Below are positions 9,546 through 19,144 of a stretch of DNA of 64,000 bases, in pieces (within the stretch, counting starts at the first letter, position 1; each line of letters starts with the position of its first letter). The translations under genes were made by a program, and so were the position numbers. The DNA lies in assembly GCF_001908725.1 (NCBI RefSeq), contig NZ_CP018725.1, positions 3,534,001-3,598,000 of the forward strand. Reading direction: 5' to 3'. Under the pieces are notes generated by a model. That model did not search any database. It saw only the letters and a program-made list of their open reading frames with translations, and was not told where the DNA came from. Origin of the DNA: Xanthomonas vesicatoria ATCC 35937 (lineage in GTDB: Bacteria > Pseudomonadota > Gammaproteobacteria > Xanthomonadales > Xanthomonadaceae).

Positions 9546-12437
9546 ATGAACTGCCGCAGTCATCGTCTTGCCTTGTCGATTTCCGTATCCCTTGCGCTGA
9601 CGGCCGCCGCCGTGCCGCCGGTCATGGCCCAGCAAACCGAGCCGGAGCAACCGCGTGCCACCTCCACCCTGGACGCGGTCAGCGTCACCGGCTCGCGCAT
9701 CAAGCGGGCGCAGGTCGAAGGCGCGCAGCCGGTGGTCACCATTTCCGCGCAACAGATCCAGCAGGAAGGCTTCGCCACCGTCTACGACGTGCTCAACAGC
9801 ATGAACCAGCAGGGCTCGGTGGAAGCCGACACCCAATGGGGCTCGCACACGCCCAATGCCTCGCCCATCAACCTGCGTGACCTGGGGCCTGGCCGCACGC
9901 TGATGCTGGTCAACGGCCGCCGCGTGGCCGATTACCCGCTGCCCTATGGCGGCGAAAGCAATTTCTCCAACTACAGCAACATTCCCTCGGCCGCAGTGGA
10001 GCGCATCGAGATTCTCACCGGCGGCGCGTCGGCCATCTACGGCTCCGACGCGGTTGCTGGTGTGGTCAACGTGATCCTTCGGCGCGACTACCAGGGCGAC
10101 CAGGTGCGCCTGCGTGGCGGCACCGCCACCGAGGGGGGGCGCGACAGCTTCGATGTCTCGTGGGCCGGCGGGCGCACCGGGGAGAACTGGAGCCTGACCT
10201 ATGCGCTGCAGGCCACCCGCCGCGATCCGCTGAGCGGGCGCGATCGCCCCGAAATGGACGATTCGGACGACATGTCGTATTCCAACTGGACCGGGCAGAA
10301 CCGCCGCTACGGCTTCAACCCGTTTACCGGCCTGAGCCTGGTCGACGTCAACACCAACGAGCGCCTCGCGCCGCCGGCCGGCACCTGTGCGCGCTTTGGT
10401 GGCGAATTCATCGACGGCCAGCGCCTGAGCTATGACCAGAACACTGGCGCGCTCACCAACGCCGGCGACTACTGCGGCATGGCCAGCGATTACGGCGACT
10501 GGGGCCTGGTCACCGGCAGCGAGGATTATTCAGCCTACCTCTACGGCACCTGGAAATTCGGCGACGCGACCGAGGCTTGGGCCACGCTGTCGGCCAACCG
10601 CAGCATCGGGCGCTGGACCTACGACCCGCCCTATGTGTTGCTCGGGCCGTTTCAGGATGCGCGCACCGGGCGTTCGTTGAATGCCATCCGCCAGCTCACC
10701 CGCCGCGAGGCCGGCGGCTGGGATCGGCTGGCCAACTACAACAAGGAGCAGTCCTGGGACCTGGGCGCTGGCCTGCGCGGCGTATGGGCCGACCGCTTCG
10801 ACTGGGAACTGAGCGTAGGCCGTTCGCGCTACACCGTGGACGAATACATCCGCACCGTGGATACCGCGCGCGCCACCGATTATTTTCTCGGCAGCCCGCT
10901 CGGCACCGGTGCCGATGGCAACCCGATCTACGCGGTCAACGAAGCGCGCTGGTACACGCCGTTGTCCGGTAACGAGTACGACGACCTGGTCGCCAAGTCG
11001 CATAACTCGGCGTACTCGTGGGTCAACCAAGCCAGCTTCAGCCTCAGCGGCGACGTGGTGCAGGGCTGGGCCGGGCCGATCCGCTTCGCCACCGTGGCCG
11101 AAGTTGCCAAGCAGGGCTATCAACTCTCGCCGGACCCGTGCGCCAACGAGTGCTACCCGGTGGATGTGGTCGACAGTGGTGGTGGCGAGCGCCTGCGCAG
11201 TTCGGCCGGGCTGGAATTCCAGATCCCGCTGCTGTCCACGCTCAGTGCCAATATCGCCGGCCGCTACGACCGTTACAGCAACTACCGCTCGTCCGCGGCG
11301 ATCCAGACCGAAGTGGGCGAACAGAGCGACACCACCTGGAGCGCGGGCCTGGAATGGCGGCCGGTGGAAAGCCTGCTGCTGCGCAGCACGCTGGCCACCA
11401 GCTTCCGCGCACCGGACATGCACTACGTGCTGGGCGAGCCCAGCTCCACCAACCAGACGGTCATCGACCAGTACCGCTGCATCACCTCCGGCGCGTACCA
11501 GACCGGCGGCTGCAACGACGAAAACAGCAACATCTTCTACACCGTGGACGTGAACCGGCGCGGCACCCCGGACCTGCGTTCGGAAACCGGCCGCTCGTTC
11601 ACTGGTGGGGTGGTGTGGGACATCGCGCAGGGATTGTCGTTGAGCGTGGACTACTACCGCATCCAGCTGGAGGAAATGATCAAGGACCTGGACCGCGACG
11701 AGATCCTGTCGGCCGAAGCCGGCTGCCGCACCGGCACCACCATCAGCGGCGGCGCCTGGAACAACCCCGGCGGCGCCGGCTACTGCGACACCATCACCTC
11801 GCGCGTGACGCGCAATGCCGACGGCACCATCGCCAGCATCGAACGCGGCCCGATCAACCTGGCGCAGATGGAAACCTCCGGTATCGACGCATCGCTGAAA
11901 TATCGCCTTGCCACCGCCGGTTGGGGCAACTTCCAGCTGTCGCTGGACTACAACAACCTGATCGCCTACCGCGAACAGATCTACCGCACCGACAGCGATG
12001 AAAATCGCCGCGACGAACGCGTACGCAGCCGCGTACGTGGCAGCGTGCATTGGGACAATGGCGGCGCCTGGGACTGGACGGTGTACTTCCGCCGGCTCGG
12101 CTCGATGCGTGCGGTCAACTGGGGCACCTGCGCACGCTTCGACGATGGCTATCAGCCCAGCGCCTCCGACGAGTGCCTGGTCACCGATACCGGCAACGTG
12201 AATCTGGGCCAGACCAGCAAGCGCTATTTCGGCCGCGTGGGCCCGGCGATCTACTGGAACCTGAGCACCGGCTACAAGATCACCGACCATGCCAAGGTCA
12301 ATCTCTACGTCAACAACGTGTTCAACGAAGTGGGCTATGAGAACAAGGAGCGCTTCTACGGCTACGGCTTCTACAACACCACGCTGTTCAACCCGATCGG
12401 CCGCGAAGTGGCGGCCGAGTATGTATTTACGTTCTGA
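9546..12437 (+). CDS. TonB-dependent outer-membrane receptor
   Basis: Protein of 963 residues. A signal peptide (residues 1-28, ending VMAQ) is followed by a TonB-box-like LDAVSVTG and then GSRIKR, typical of a large Xanthomonas receptor family. The plug domain (~residues 45-165) contains LMLVNGRRVADYPLP and the AAVERIEILTGGASAIYGSDAVAGVVNV motif (split: AAVERIEILTGGAS, AIYGSDAVAGV). The rest is a 22-strand barrel with paired Cys residues in extracellular loops, ending in a terminal aromatic (EYVFTF). It imports an unidentified ligand using TonB-ExbBD energy. No transporter or regulator gene is adjacent, so the substrate cannot be inferred. Confidence 0.93.
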   Translation: MNCRSHRLALSISVSLALTAAAVPPVMAQQTEPEQPRATSTLDAVSVTGSRIKRAQVEGAQPVVTISAQQIQQEGFATVYDVLNSMNQQGSVEADTQWGSHTPNASPINLRDLGPGRTLMLVNGRRVADYPLPYGGESNFSNYSNIPSAAVERIEILTGGASAIYGSDAVAGVVNVILRRDYQGDQVRLRGGTATEGGRDSFDVSWAGGRTGENWSLTYALQATRRDPLSGRDRPEMDDSDDMSYSNWTGQNRRYGFNPFTGLSLVDVNTNERLAPPAGTCARFGGEFIDGQRLSYDQNTGALTNAGDYCGMASDYGDWGLVTGSEDYSAYLYGTWKFGDATEAWATLSANRSIGRWTYDPPYVLLGPFQDARTGRSLNAIRQLTRREAGGWDRLANYNKEQSWDLGAGLRGVWADRFDWELSVGRSRYTVDEYIRTVDTARATDYFLGSPLGTGADGNPIYAVNEARWYTPLSGNEYDDLVAKSHNSAYSWVNQASFSLSGDVVQGWAGPIRFATVAEVAKQGYQLSPDPCANECYPVDVVDSGGGERLRSSAGLEFQIPLLSTLSANIAGRYDRYSNYRSSAAIQTEVGEQSDTTWSAGLEWRPVESLLLRSTLATSFRAPDMHYVLGEPSSTNQTVIDQYRCITSGAYQTGGCNDENSNIFYTVDVNRRGTPDLRSETGRSFTGGVVWDIAQGLSLSVDYYRIQLEEMIKDLDRDEILSAEAGCRTGTTISGGAWNNPGGAGYCDTITSRVTRNADGTIASIERGPINLAQMETSGIDASLKYRLATAGWGNFQLSLDYNNLIAYREQIYRTDSDENRRDERVRSRVRGSVHWDNGGAWDWTVYFRRLGSMRAVNWGTCARFDDGYQPSASDECLVTDTGNVNLGQTSKRYFGRVGPAIYWNLSTGYKITDHAKVNLYVNNVFNEVGYENKERFYGYGFYNTTLFNPIGREVAAEYVFTF

Positions 12438-13177
12438 GTGAGTCATCCCGCTGCACGCCATGGCCTCATCGCCGTGGCGTGCAGCGAGGCGTTGCGGTGG
12501 TGCACTCAGGCGCGCCTTAATGACCCGCAAGACGCCATATCAGGCAACACGCGATGCGGTTCGGCGCAAGCTTGCCAAGGCGCGCGTGGCGATATCGCGC
12601 ATCTGATGAAGCGATATATCAGGCTCGGCCGGGTAGTAAGTAATTAATTTTTAGGGGGTTTCGGAATCTAGAGATACATCAAGTATTTGTGGGTGAAACG
12701 AGATTTTCGGTGTATCGAGCTGGAACACTGTCCGGAGCACCACCTTGCACACAGCTGGACGGTCCGGCGATACGTAAGAAACCACAAGCGTCGCAGTGCG
12801 GCACCGTTCATGTCACAACTTCCGGACGCGGTGTGCGCATCCGTTTACCGCGAAGAGCGGGTCTGAAACGCCGCTTGGTGTGCCGGGGTGAGGGCGCGTC
12901 CTGCGCCAGTGCATCCGCTTTCACGCAGGTGAATCTCCACGCCATCGCCTTGAGCGCACTGCGCCAGGCACGCGCGGCAACACGCCGTGACACTGCCGCT
13001 GCAGGTAAGGAAGTCGGCACGTCAGCAATCGATCGGATTGCGTCCCGTCGCGCTGACCAATCGTTGCTGCCATGCGCCTGCCTGTCCGTCGCGCCCCCGT
13101 CGATTGCGTCGGCGCGCATGGTCCGTTGCCGATGAAACAGTGGCAACGTGCAAAAACGCGTGGTATCAATGCATCCC
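12438..13177. other. 740-base intergenic region, no gene seen
   Basis: The spacer between the receptor gene and the aromatic leader peptide contains an A+T-rich patch (about 12640-12690). I see no convincing gene: frames here lack homology, ribosome sites and codon bias. The promoter for the leader and DAHP synthase must lie near its right end. Confidence 0.5.
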
Positions 13178-13261
13178 ATGAACGCACCCCACAGCCAGTT
13201 TTATTTTTGGTACTACGGTTTTCCGATGCCGCTGGCGGAGGACGGATTGCGCTCACCCTGA
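13178..13261 (+). CDS. aromatic-rich leader peptide of DAHP synthase attenuator
   Basis: A 27-residue frame, ATG 13178 to TGA 13259-13261, beginning MNAPHSQ and continuing with the run FYFWYYGF (residues 8-15: three Phe, three Tyr and one Trp in eight positions). It ends 24 bases before an intrinsic terminator and about 105 bases before the DAHP synthase start. The peptide reads as a sensor of charged Phe, Tyr and Trp tRNAs: ribosome stalling on the aromatic codons (13199-13222) would favour the antiterminator. No strong Shine-Dalgarno is visible before the ATG. Confidence 0.85.
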   Translation: MNAPHSQFYFWYYGFPMPLAEDGLRSP

Positions 13262-13316
13262 AGAACCCTTCAGCAGCATTCCCGAAAAGCCGCCAGCGCA
13301 CACTGGCGGCTTTTTT
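13230..13316 (+). promoter_or_regulatory. transcription attenuator: antiterminator and terminator
   Basis: Two mutually exclusive pairings are visible. The 5' arm CCGCCAGCG (13290-13298) can pair perfectly over 9 bases with CGCTGGCGG (13230-13238), inside the leader frame just after the aromatic codons, giving an antiterminator. Alternatively AAAGCCGCCAG (13286-13296) pairs with CTGGCGGCT (13303-13311), followed by T6, giving a terminator. This is the layout of a ribosome-mediated amino-acid attenuator. Confidence 0.85.
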
Positions 13317-13367
13317 GTTGCCGCCTCGCCTGGCTCCCCGATGTAACCGCCGACCCGAGACACTGTT

Positions 13368-14441
13368 ATGCCGCCTGTGACCGATGACCTGCGTATCCGC
13401 AAGATCGAAGCCCTTGCACCGCCTTCGCAACTGCTGTCGCTGCTGCCCTGCGACGAGCGCGCCTCCGACACCGTCACCAACTCGCGCGCCGCGCTGCACG
13501 AGATCCTGCACGGCCGCGACGACCGCCTGGCGGTGGTGATCGGGCCCTGCTCGATCCACGACCCGGTTGCGGCAATGGACTACGCGCACCGGTTGCGCCC
13601 ATTGCGCGAGCAGTTCGGCGACGCGCTGGAGATCGTGATGCGGGTGTACTTCGAGAAGCCGCGCACCACCATCGGCTGGAAGGGACTGATCAACGATCCG
13701 GACCTGGACGGCAGCTTCCAGATCAACAAGGGCTTGCGCGTGGCGCGCGGCCTGCTGCGCGACATCAACAACCTCGGTTTGCCGGCGGGTGTGGAATTTC
13801 TCGACATCATTTCGCCGCAATACATCGCCGACCTCGTGGCCTGGGGCGCAATCGGCGCACGCACCACCGAAAGCCAGGTGCATCGCGAAATGGCCTCGGG
13901 CCTGTCGTGCCCGGTGGGATTCAAGAACGGCACCGGCGGCGACGTCAAGATTGCGGTGGATGCCGTGGGTGCGGCCTCGCATCCGCATCATTTCCTGGCC
14001 GTGACCAAGGACGGCCAAACCGCAGTGGCAGCCACGGCGGGCAACCCGGATTGCCATGTAATCCTGCGCGGCGGCAAGGTGCCCAACTTCGATGCGGCCA
14101 GTGTGGAATTGGCCAGCCAGGTGCTGAACAAATCCGGCCTGCCGGCGCGGCTGATGATCGACGCCAGCCACGCCAATAGCGGCAAGAATCCCGACAACCA
14201 GCCCAAGGTGATCGATGACATCGCGCTGCAGCTGGAAGGCGGCGAGACGCGCATCGTTGGCGTCATGGTCGAGAGCCATCTGGTCGGCGGCCGGCAGGAA
14301 CTCGTTTCAGGCTGCGAACTGACCTACGGCCAGAGCATCACCGACGGCTGCCTGGACTGGGACACATCGGTACAGGTGCTTGAGCGATTGGCCACTGCAG
14401 TCCGCGCCCGTCGCGCGCGGCGGATTGCCGAGGCTGCGTGA
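13368..14441 (+). CDS. aroG: 3-deoxy-7-phosphoheptulonate (DAHP) synthase, type I
   Basis: Catalyses condensation of phosphoenolpyruvate and erythrose 4-phosphate, the first step of the shikimate pathway in the cytoplasm. The 357-residue length fits the AroF/G/H class. Visible motifs are GPCSIHD (phosphate and metal site), KPRTTIGWKG, GFKNGTGGD and the metal-binding DASHANSGK. The gene sits alone downstream of an attenuator sensing aromatic amino acids, which agrees with its function. Which aromatic amino acid inhibits the enzyme cannot be read from the sequence. Confidence 0.95.
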   Translation: MPPVTDDLRIRKIEALAPPSQLLSLLPCDERASDTVTNSRAALHEILHGRDDRLAVVIGPCSIHDPVAAMDYAHRLRPLREQFGDALEIVMRVYFEKPRTTIGWKGLINDPDLDGSFQINKGLRVARGLLRDINNLGLPAGVEFLDIISPQYIADLVAWGAIGARTTESQVHREMASGLSCPVGFKNGTGGDVKIAVDAVGAASHPHHFLAVTKDGQTAVAATAGNPDCHVILRGGKVPNFDAASVELASQVLNKSGLPARLMIDASHANSGKNPDNQPKVIDDIALQLEGGETRIVGVMVESHLVGGRQELVSGCELTYGQSITDGCLDWDTSVQVLERLATAVRARRARRIAEAA

Positions 14442-14534
14442 GCCTGGACAGCCCAGTCGCGGGCTGATGGCAAGGCGCCGTGTTGGTTAGCTGGCGGAGA
14501 CAGTGCCAGGCCTGGTCCTGGCGCTACGCGCCAT

Positions 14535-14553
14535 CTTCTCCCGATGGGAGAAG
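14535..14553. repeat. short palindrome of dispersed Xanthomonas type
   Basis: CTTCTCCCGATGGGAGAAG is a near-perfect palindrome with 9-base arms. Such short intergenic palindromes are common in xanthomonads. It lies in the 548-base spacer (14442-14989) between the convergent DAHP synthase and CoA-transferase genes, which otherwise holds only the terminator listed next. Confidence 0.45.
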
Positions 14554-14714
14554 GCCAGCGCCGCTGCCTCTTCTGACAGGAGGAAAGCGGCGTGCATCGC
14601 CGCGACGAAAGGGCCTTGTTTCGAGGAAAAGAAAACCACCGTGCCTGCGCGAAAGGGTCGCGGCGACGGCGCGGCAGAGAACCTCATCCGTCGTCGCAAC
14701 CATCAGCCTTGGCC

Positions 14715-14756
14715 AAAAAAGCGCCGGACCGGCGCGGGGCCGGTCCGGCGCTTTGA
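14715..14756 (-). terminator. strong bidirectional-type terminator
   Basis: A perfect 15-base stem from AAAGCGCCGGACCGG (14718-14732) to its complement (14740-14754). The A-rich left flank becomes a T6 run on the minus strand. It best fits termination of the minus-strand CoA-transferase transcript, which ends 235 bases upstream, and may also stop the plus-strand DAHP synthase transcript. Confidence 0.75.
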
Positions 14757-14989
14757 ACAACACCACCCACTGGTGACCCGTCGCTGCGGCGGCTAGGGGG
14801 GAGCCGTTTTGCGCCGCCAGCGTACGGGCAGAAACGTTATCCCTCGCGCGTATGGCCTGCGCATGTCGCTGCATGGCACAGGCAGACATGAAGTTTCGAA
14901 AGAGTTAATCGGTGTCGCAGCGGTGCTTCACTTGCGTACATCGGTGCAGCCTTGACTGCGCAGCCCAACAGCTACGCAGGCGCGCCACT

Positions 14990-16504
14990 TCAGCCCAGCA
15001 TGTCGCCGGTGTCGAGCCAACGCTGATGCCAGGCCAATGACTCGCTCAACAGGTGCGGGGTGTGCTTGCCATAGCTGTCACGATTGGCGCGCGCCACGTA
15101 GTCTTCCAATGCGTCGCGATAACGCGGATGCACGCAATGATCGAGCAACTGGCGCGCGCGCTGCTTGGGCGTTAGCCCGCGCAGATCGGCCAGGCCTTGC
15201 TCGGTGACGATCACCGAGACGTCGTGTTCGGTGTGGTCGACGTGGCTGACCATCGGCACGATTGACGAGATGCTGCCGGCCTTGGCGATGCTGGGGCTCA
15301 AAAAAATCGACAGAAAGCCGTTGCGCGCAAAATCGCCCGAGCCGCCAATGCCGTTCATGATGCGGCTGCCCATGACGTGGGTGGAATTGACGTTGCCGTA
15401 CAGGTCCGCTTCGATCATGCCATTCATGCCGATGCACCCGAGCCGGCGCACCAGTTCCGGATGGTTGGAGATCTCCTGCGTGCGCATCACGATGCGCTGC
15501 CGGTAGAAATCGATGTTGCGCTTGAATTCCTCGTTGCCCTCCGGGCTCAGCGCAAATCCGGTACACGAGGCGTAACGCAGCACGCCATCGCGCAACAACG
15601 CCAGCAGGCCGTCCTGGATCACTTCGGTGAACGCTTCCAGCTCGCGGAAGCCGCTGCGCGCAAGACCCGCAAGTACCGCATTGGGGATATTGCCCACGCC
15701 CGATTGCAGCGGCAGCAGATTGGTCGGTAGCCGTCCCTTGCGCACTTCGTGACGCAGGAAGTCGATCAGATGTTCGGCGATGCGCTCACTGTTGGCGTCG
15801 GCAGCGGCAAACGGACTGTTGCGGTCCGGCCCGTGCGTTCGCACCACCGCCACGATCTTGTCCGGGTCGCAACGCAGGCTGGTCTCGCCGATGCGGTCGT
15901 CGCCATGCAGCAAGGGGATCGGCTTGCGCTGCGGCGGCAATGCGGTGCCGTAGTAGATATCGTGCATGCCGTCCAGGCCGGCCGGCTGCCAGTCGTTGAC
16001 CTCGATGATGACCTTCGCGGCCAGGTCCAGCCAGGTCTTGTTGTTGCCAACCGATGTCGACGGCACCAGGCTGCCATCGGCGCGGATACCCGACACCTCC
16101 ACCACCGCGGTATCGATTTGCCCGTAGAAGCCGAACCACACGTGTTGCGCCACGTGGCTGAGATGGATGTCGATGTAATCCAGCGTGCCGGCGTTGATGC
16201 GCTCGCGCGCATCGGGGTCGGACTGGAACGGCATACGCATGGCGATGCCATCGGCCTTGGCCAGCGCGCCATCGAGTTCCGGCGCGGTGGAAGCGCCGGT
16301 CATCAGCTTGATCTGAAAGGCGTCGCCCAGCAGGTGCGCCGCTTCGATGCGCTGCGCCAGCGCCATCGGCACCGCCTTGGGGTAGCCGGAGCCGGTGAAA
16401 CCGCTCATCGCCACAGTCTCGCCCGGTTGGATCAGCGCAGCGGCTGCGTCGGCAGAGACCAGGCGGTCGCGCAGCGGCGCGTACAGGATGCGTTCGTCGG
16501 ACAT
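14990..16504 (-). CDS. acetyl-CoA hydrolase / succinyl-CoA:acetate CoA-transferase family protein
   Basis: A 504-residue cytoplasmic enzyme of the acetyl-CoA hydrolase/CoA-transferase family (Ach1, Cat1, AarC). Typical features are the N-terminal MSGFTGSGYPKAVP loop, the CoA-transferase segment LPLQSGVGNIPNAVL, the region with the catalytic Glu near ELEAFTEVIQDG, and GIGGSGDFARNG. It would exchange CoA between succinyl-CoA or acetyl-CoA and acetate, or hydrolyse it. The start at 16504 (MSDERILYAPL) is preferred: the frame extends 35 codons further upstream, but those residues are not family-like. The gene appears monocistronic. Confidence 0.9.
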   Translation of the reverse strand: MSDERILYAPLRDRLVSADAAAALIQPGETVAMSGFTGSGYPKAVPMALAQRIEAAHLLGDAFQIKLMTGASTAPELDGALAKADGIAMRMPFQSDPDARERINAGTLDYIDIHLSHVAQHVWFGFYGQIDTAVVEVSGIRADGSLVPSTSVGNNKTWLDLAAKVIIEVNDWQPAGLDGMHDIYYGTALPPQRKPIPLLHGDDRIGETSLRCDPDKIVAVVRTHGPDRNSPFAAADANSERIAEHLIDFLRHEVRKGRLPTNLLPLQSGVGNIPNAVLAGLARSGFRELEAFTEVIQDGLLALLRDGVLRYASCTGFALSPEGNEEFKRNIDFYRQRIVMRTQEISNHPELVRRLGCIGMNGMIEADLYGNVNSTHVMGSRIMNGIGGSGDFARNGFLSIFLSPSIAKAGSISSIVPMVSHVDHTEHDVSVIVTEQGLADLRGLTPKQRARQLLDHCVHPRYRDALEDYVARANRDSYGKHTPHLLSESLAWHQRWLDTGDMLG

Positions 16505-16801
16505 GGTGGGCACAGCGGCAACGGGGGGAAGCCCATTATCGCCGCTGCAGGCCTCTGGCCGCGTGCGACCTTGGTGCAATGGCCAATGATGCCTGCATCC
16601 ATTGACCACACGACTGGAACCGCTGCGCTCGTCGCGAGCCGGACGCGGCTGCGACCCACCGGTGTGTGACGCGCGCAGGCTGCTACGCGGGTTTTAGCGC
16701 TCGCCTGAGAGCGGCTTCCCGGTGTTGTGCGCGCTCAGCGTTCACGCCTCACCGTCGGCGCACCCGCGATAGTGGTGGCAGACTCTTCTTTGCCTGCGCC
16801 C

Positions 16802-18979
16802 ATGCCCTCTCTTCGCGAACGCTTTCAGCGCTGGCCACGGCCGTGGCGGCTCGCAGTGCTTGTGCTGTTGGCGCTGTACGCGCTGTATCTGGTCGCCGGC
16901 AATGTGTTCCTCAACACGCCGTTGTTCGATGCCACCACCAACCGGCAGCCGCATAAGTTCACCATGCAAACCGGCCCGGCGCTGACGCTGTTCCCGGGCG
17001 AGGTAATGGCCTGGAATGTGCGCATGCGCGGGCAAGCCAATCGCACCGTGTACGTCTTCCACGCCGATCGTGCGCATGCGCGCATCGCGTTGCTGGCACT
17101 GTTCCGGCGTGAGGTCCGTCTGCCGTGGCTGCATGCCACCGGCCTGAGCGCGGAAGTGGAAACGTCCGACACGCCCATTCCGCCACCGCCGCGTGGCGAC
17201 CAGGGCTGGACGCTGCGCTTCGATGCGATCAGCAGCAACAGCATCCGCAGTGCGCGGCTGGGCAAATTGCTGATCGCCGGCAACGGTCACGGCACGGTCG
17301 GCTTCTTGAAACAGCTCAAGGGCGGGCCGTCGGAACTGTTCCCGTCCGAGGCGGGCTTTACCGATGCGGTGGTCAGCTTCGATGGCGTGCAGGTGTTCAA
17401 TGGCGCGCAGCTGGATGCGCAGTTTCAGTTTCCGCGTCACTACCGCGATGAGGCGCCCGGTCTGCGCAAGCTTGGCATCACCCATGCCCGCCTGCAGTTG
17501 CACGCCAGTACGGTGGCATTGAAGATCGATACCGGCGCGCCGCACGTAGACATCCGCAGCGGGCCATCGGCGGCGCGTGTGGAGGCAGACATCACGCTGG
17601 ACCGTGGCGCGCTGCAACCAGGGAGCCACGCGACGTGGCGGCTGCCATTGATGGCCGGCGTCGGTGCCACCGACCGCGGCATGCTGGCGCTGCAGCTGGA
17701 CGTGGCGCAGGACATCCGCGTGCAGGCGCGGTTGCCGCGCGATGCAGACACCGGCAGCGAACTGCACGCGGATCTGCGCGTTGCCGGCCGCAGCATTCCC
17801 TTTCAGGAGCCGGCACAGATCCTGCCGCGGCTGTCGGGCCAGGTGCAGGGGCGCTGGAAGTTCGAATCCTTGAACTGGATCGCCGAGCTGTTCGTTCGCA
17901 AGCCGTGGTTTGAGCTGGACGGCGGTGGCCTGGTGGAGGCCAACCTGCGCCTGGCGCAAGGCCGGCTGACCAGCGGCAGCAGCCTGGAGATTCCGCGTGT
18001 CGAGGCGGTGGCGCAGGTGTTCGACACGCGCCTGACCGGTATTGCCAGTGCGCGCGGCCGCATCGACGATGCCGCCACCCCGCAGGCGCATCTGGATGTG
18101 AGCATTCCCACGTTCCGCGCCGCGCCGCGCGATGCGCCCAGACAGATCCTGCTGGATGGCCGTGATCTGCAGCTGGCCATGCATGGCGACGCGGAACTGG
18201 CGCGCCTGCGCGACACGCTCAAGGCGCAGCTGCGTTTCAACGATGCGAAGGTACCCGACCTGACGGTCTACAACCGCTATCTGTCCGGTAAAGCCGTGCG
18301 CCTGCTCGGCGGCAGCGGCAGCCTGACCGGCGATGTCGCACTCAACGCCTCCGGCGATGTCGGCAGCGGCCATGCGCATCTGCGGGGGCAGGGCGCGCAT
18401 TTGGCGCTGGCCGGGGTGCACATGCGTGGCGATGCCGAACTGCAGGCGCAGCTGCAACGTGCCGACTTCAAGAATAAATTTTTCGACCTGAGCGGCACGC
18501 GCGTGCGGCTGCGCAACATGCGTGTGGGCGAGGACGCTGCCGATGCCAATTGGTGGGGCGAGTTGCAGGTCGGGGCCGGCACCATCCAGGCCAGTGCCCC
18601 ATTCCAGCTGGATGCCGAAGCGGCACTCCGCATGCGCGATGCGGCGCCGCTGTTGTCGGTGTTCGCGCAACGCGCTGACTATCCGCGCTGGGTGGTGGGC
18701 TTGCTGGATTCGGGCGAGCTCGATGCCACCGGACGCGTGCGCTGGCGCAAGCAACAACTGACGGTCGACGACCTGCATGCGGAAAATGCGCGCCTGTCGT
18801 TGCGTGCGCGCCTGGCCCTGGACGACGACACGCGCCGCGGCAATCTGTACCTGCGCTGGGGCGTGCTCGGCGCCGGCATCGAACTGGATGGCGAGCAGCG
18901 TCAGTGGCATCTGGCCGGCGCACGCGAGTGGTACGACAAGCAGCCGGGTCTGCTGCCGCCGGTGTCCAAGCGTAAGTAA
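16802..18979 (+). CDS. AsmA/DUF748-like envelope protein, first paralogue
   Basis: A 725-residue protein with one N-terminal membrane segment (about residues 15-35, LAVLVLLALYALYLVAGNVF) followed by a long, probably periplasmic region rich in beta-strand-forming repeats. The FLNTPLFDATTNRQP segment after the anchor is repeated in the next gene. The body resembles AsmA/DUF748-type proteins, which span the periplasm and are linked to lipid or outer-membrane homeostasis; the precise function is unknown. The ATG at 16802 puts the anchor near the N-terminus. The gene probably forms an operon with its paralogue, which starts 165 bases after its stop. Confidence 0.65.
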   Translation: MPSLRERFQRWPRPWRLAVLVLLALYALYLVAGNVFLNTPLFDATTNRQPHKFTMQTGPALTLFPGEVMAWNVRMRGQANRTVYVFHADRAHARIALLALFRREVRLPWLHATGLSAEVETSDTPIPPPPRGDQGWTLRFDAISSNSIRSARLGKLLIAGNGHGTVGFLKQLKGGPSELFPSEAGFTDAVVSFDGVQVFNGAQLDAQFQFPRHYRDEAPGLRKLGITHARLQLHASTVALKIDTGAPHVDIRSGPSAARVEADITLDRGALQPGSHATWRLPLMAGVGATDRGMLALQLDVAQDIRVQARLPRDADTGSELHADLRVAGRSIPFQEPAQILPRLSGQVQGRWKFESLNWIAELFVRKPWFELDGGGLVEANLRLAQGRLTSGSSLEIPRVEAVAQVFDTRLTGIASARGRIDDAATPQAHLDVSIPTFRAAPRDAPRQILLDGRDLQLAMHGDAELARLRDTLKAQLRFNDAKVPDLTVYNRYLSGKAVRLLGGSGSLTGDVALNASGDVGSGHAHLRGQGAHLALAGVHMRGDAELQAQLQRADFKNKFFDLSGTRVRLRNMRVGEDAADANWWGELQVGAGTIQASAPFQLDAEAALRMRDAAPLLSVFAQRADYPRWVVGLLDSGELDATGRVRWRKQQLTVDDLHAENARLSLRARLALDDDTRRGNLYLRWGVLGAGIELDGEQRQWHLAGAREWYDKQPGLLPPVSKRK

Positions 18980-19144
18980 CGCCTGGCGGCGTTGCATGAT
19001 GACGGGCGCGGCATGCGCTTGTGCGATGCCATAGCGTTACTGGCCGTGCGCCTGTGTAGCCACATGGCCGGGACGCACCGCACTCACGGCCCGCTTGGCA
19101 CACTGCGCGGCGCCGCCTGCGCGGTCCTGAAGGAGGCTGCCGTC

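Noticed and set aside
12689..13135. 148-codon frame before the aromatic leader
   Set aside because: No ribosome site, no codon bias and no similarity; likely chance.
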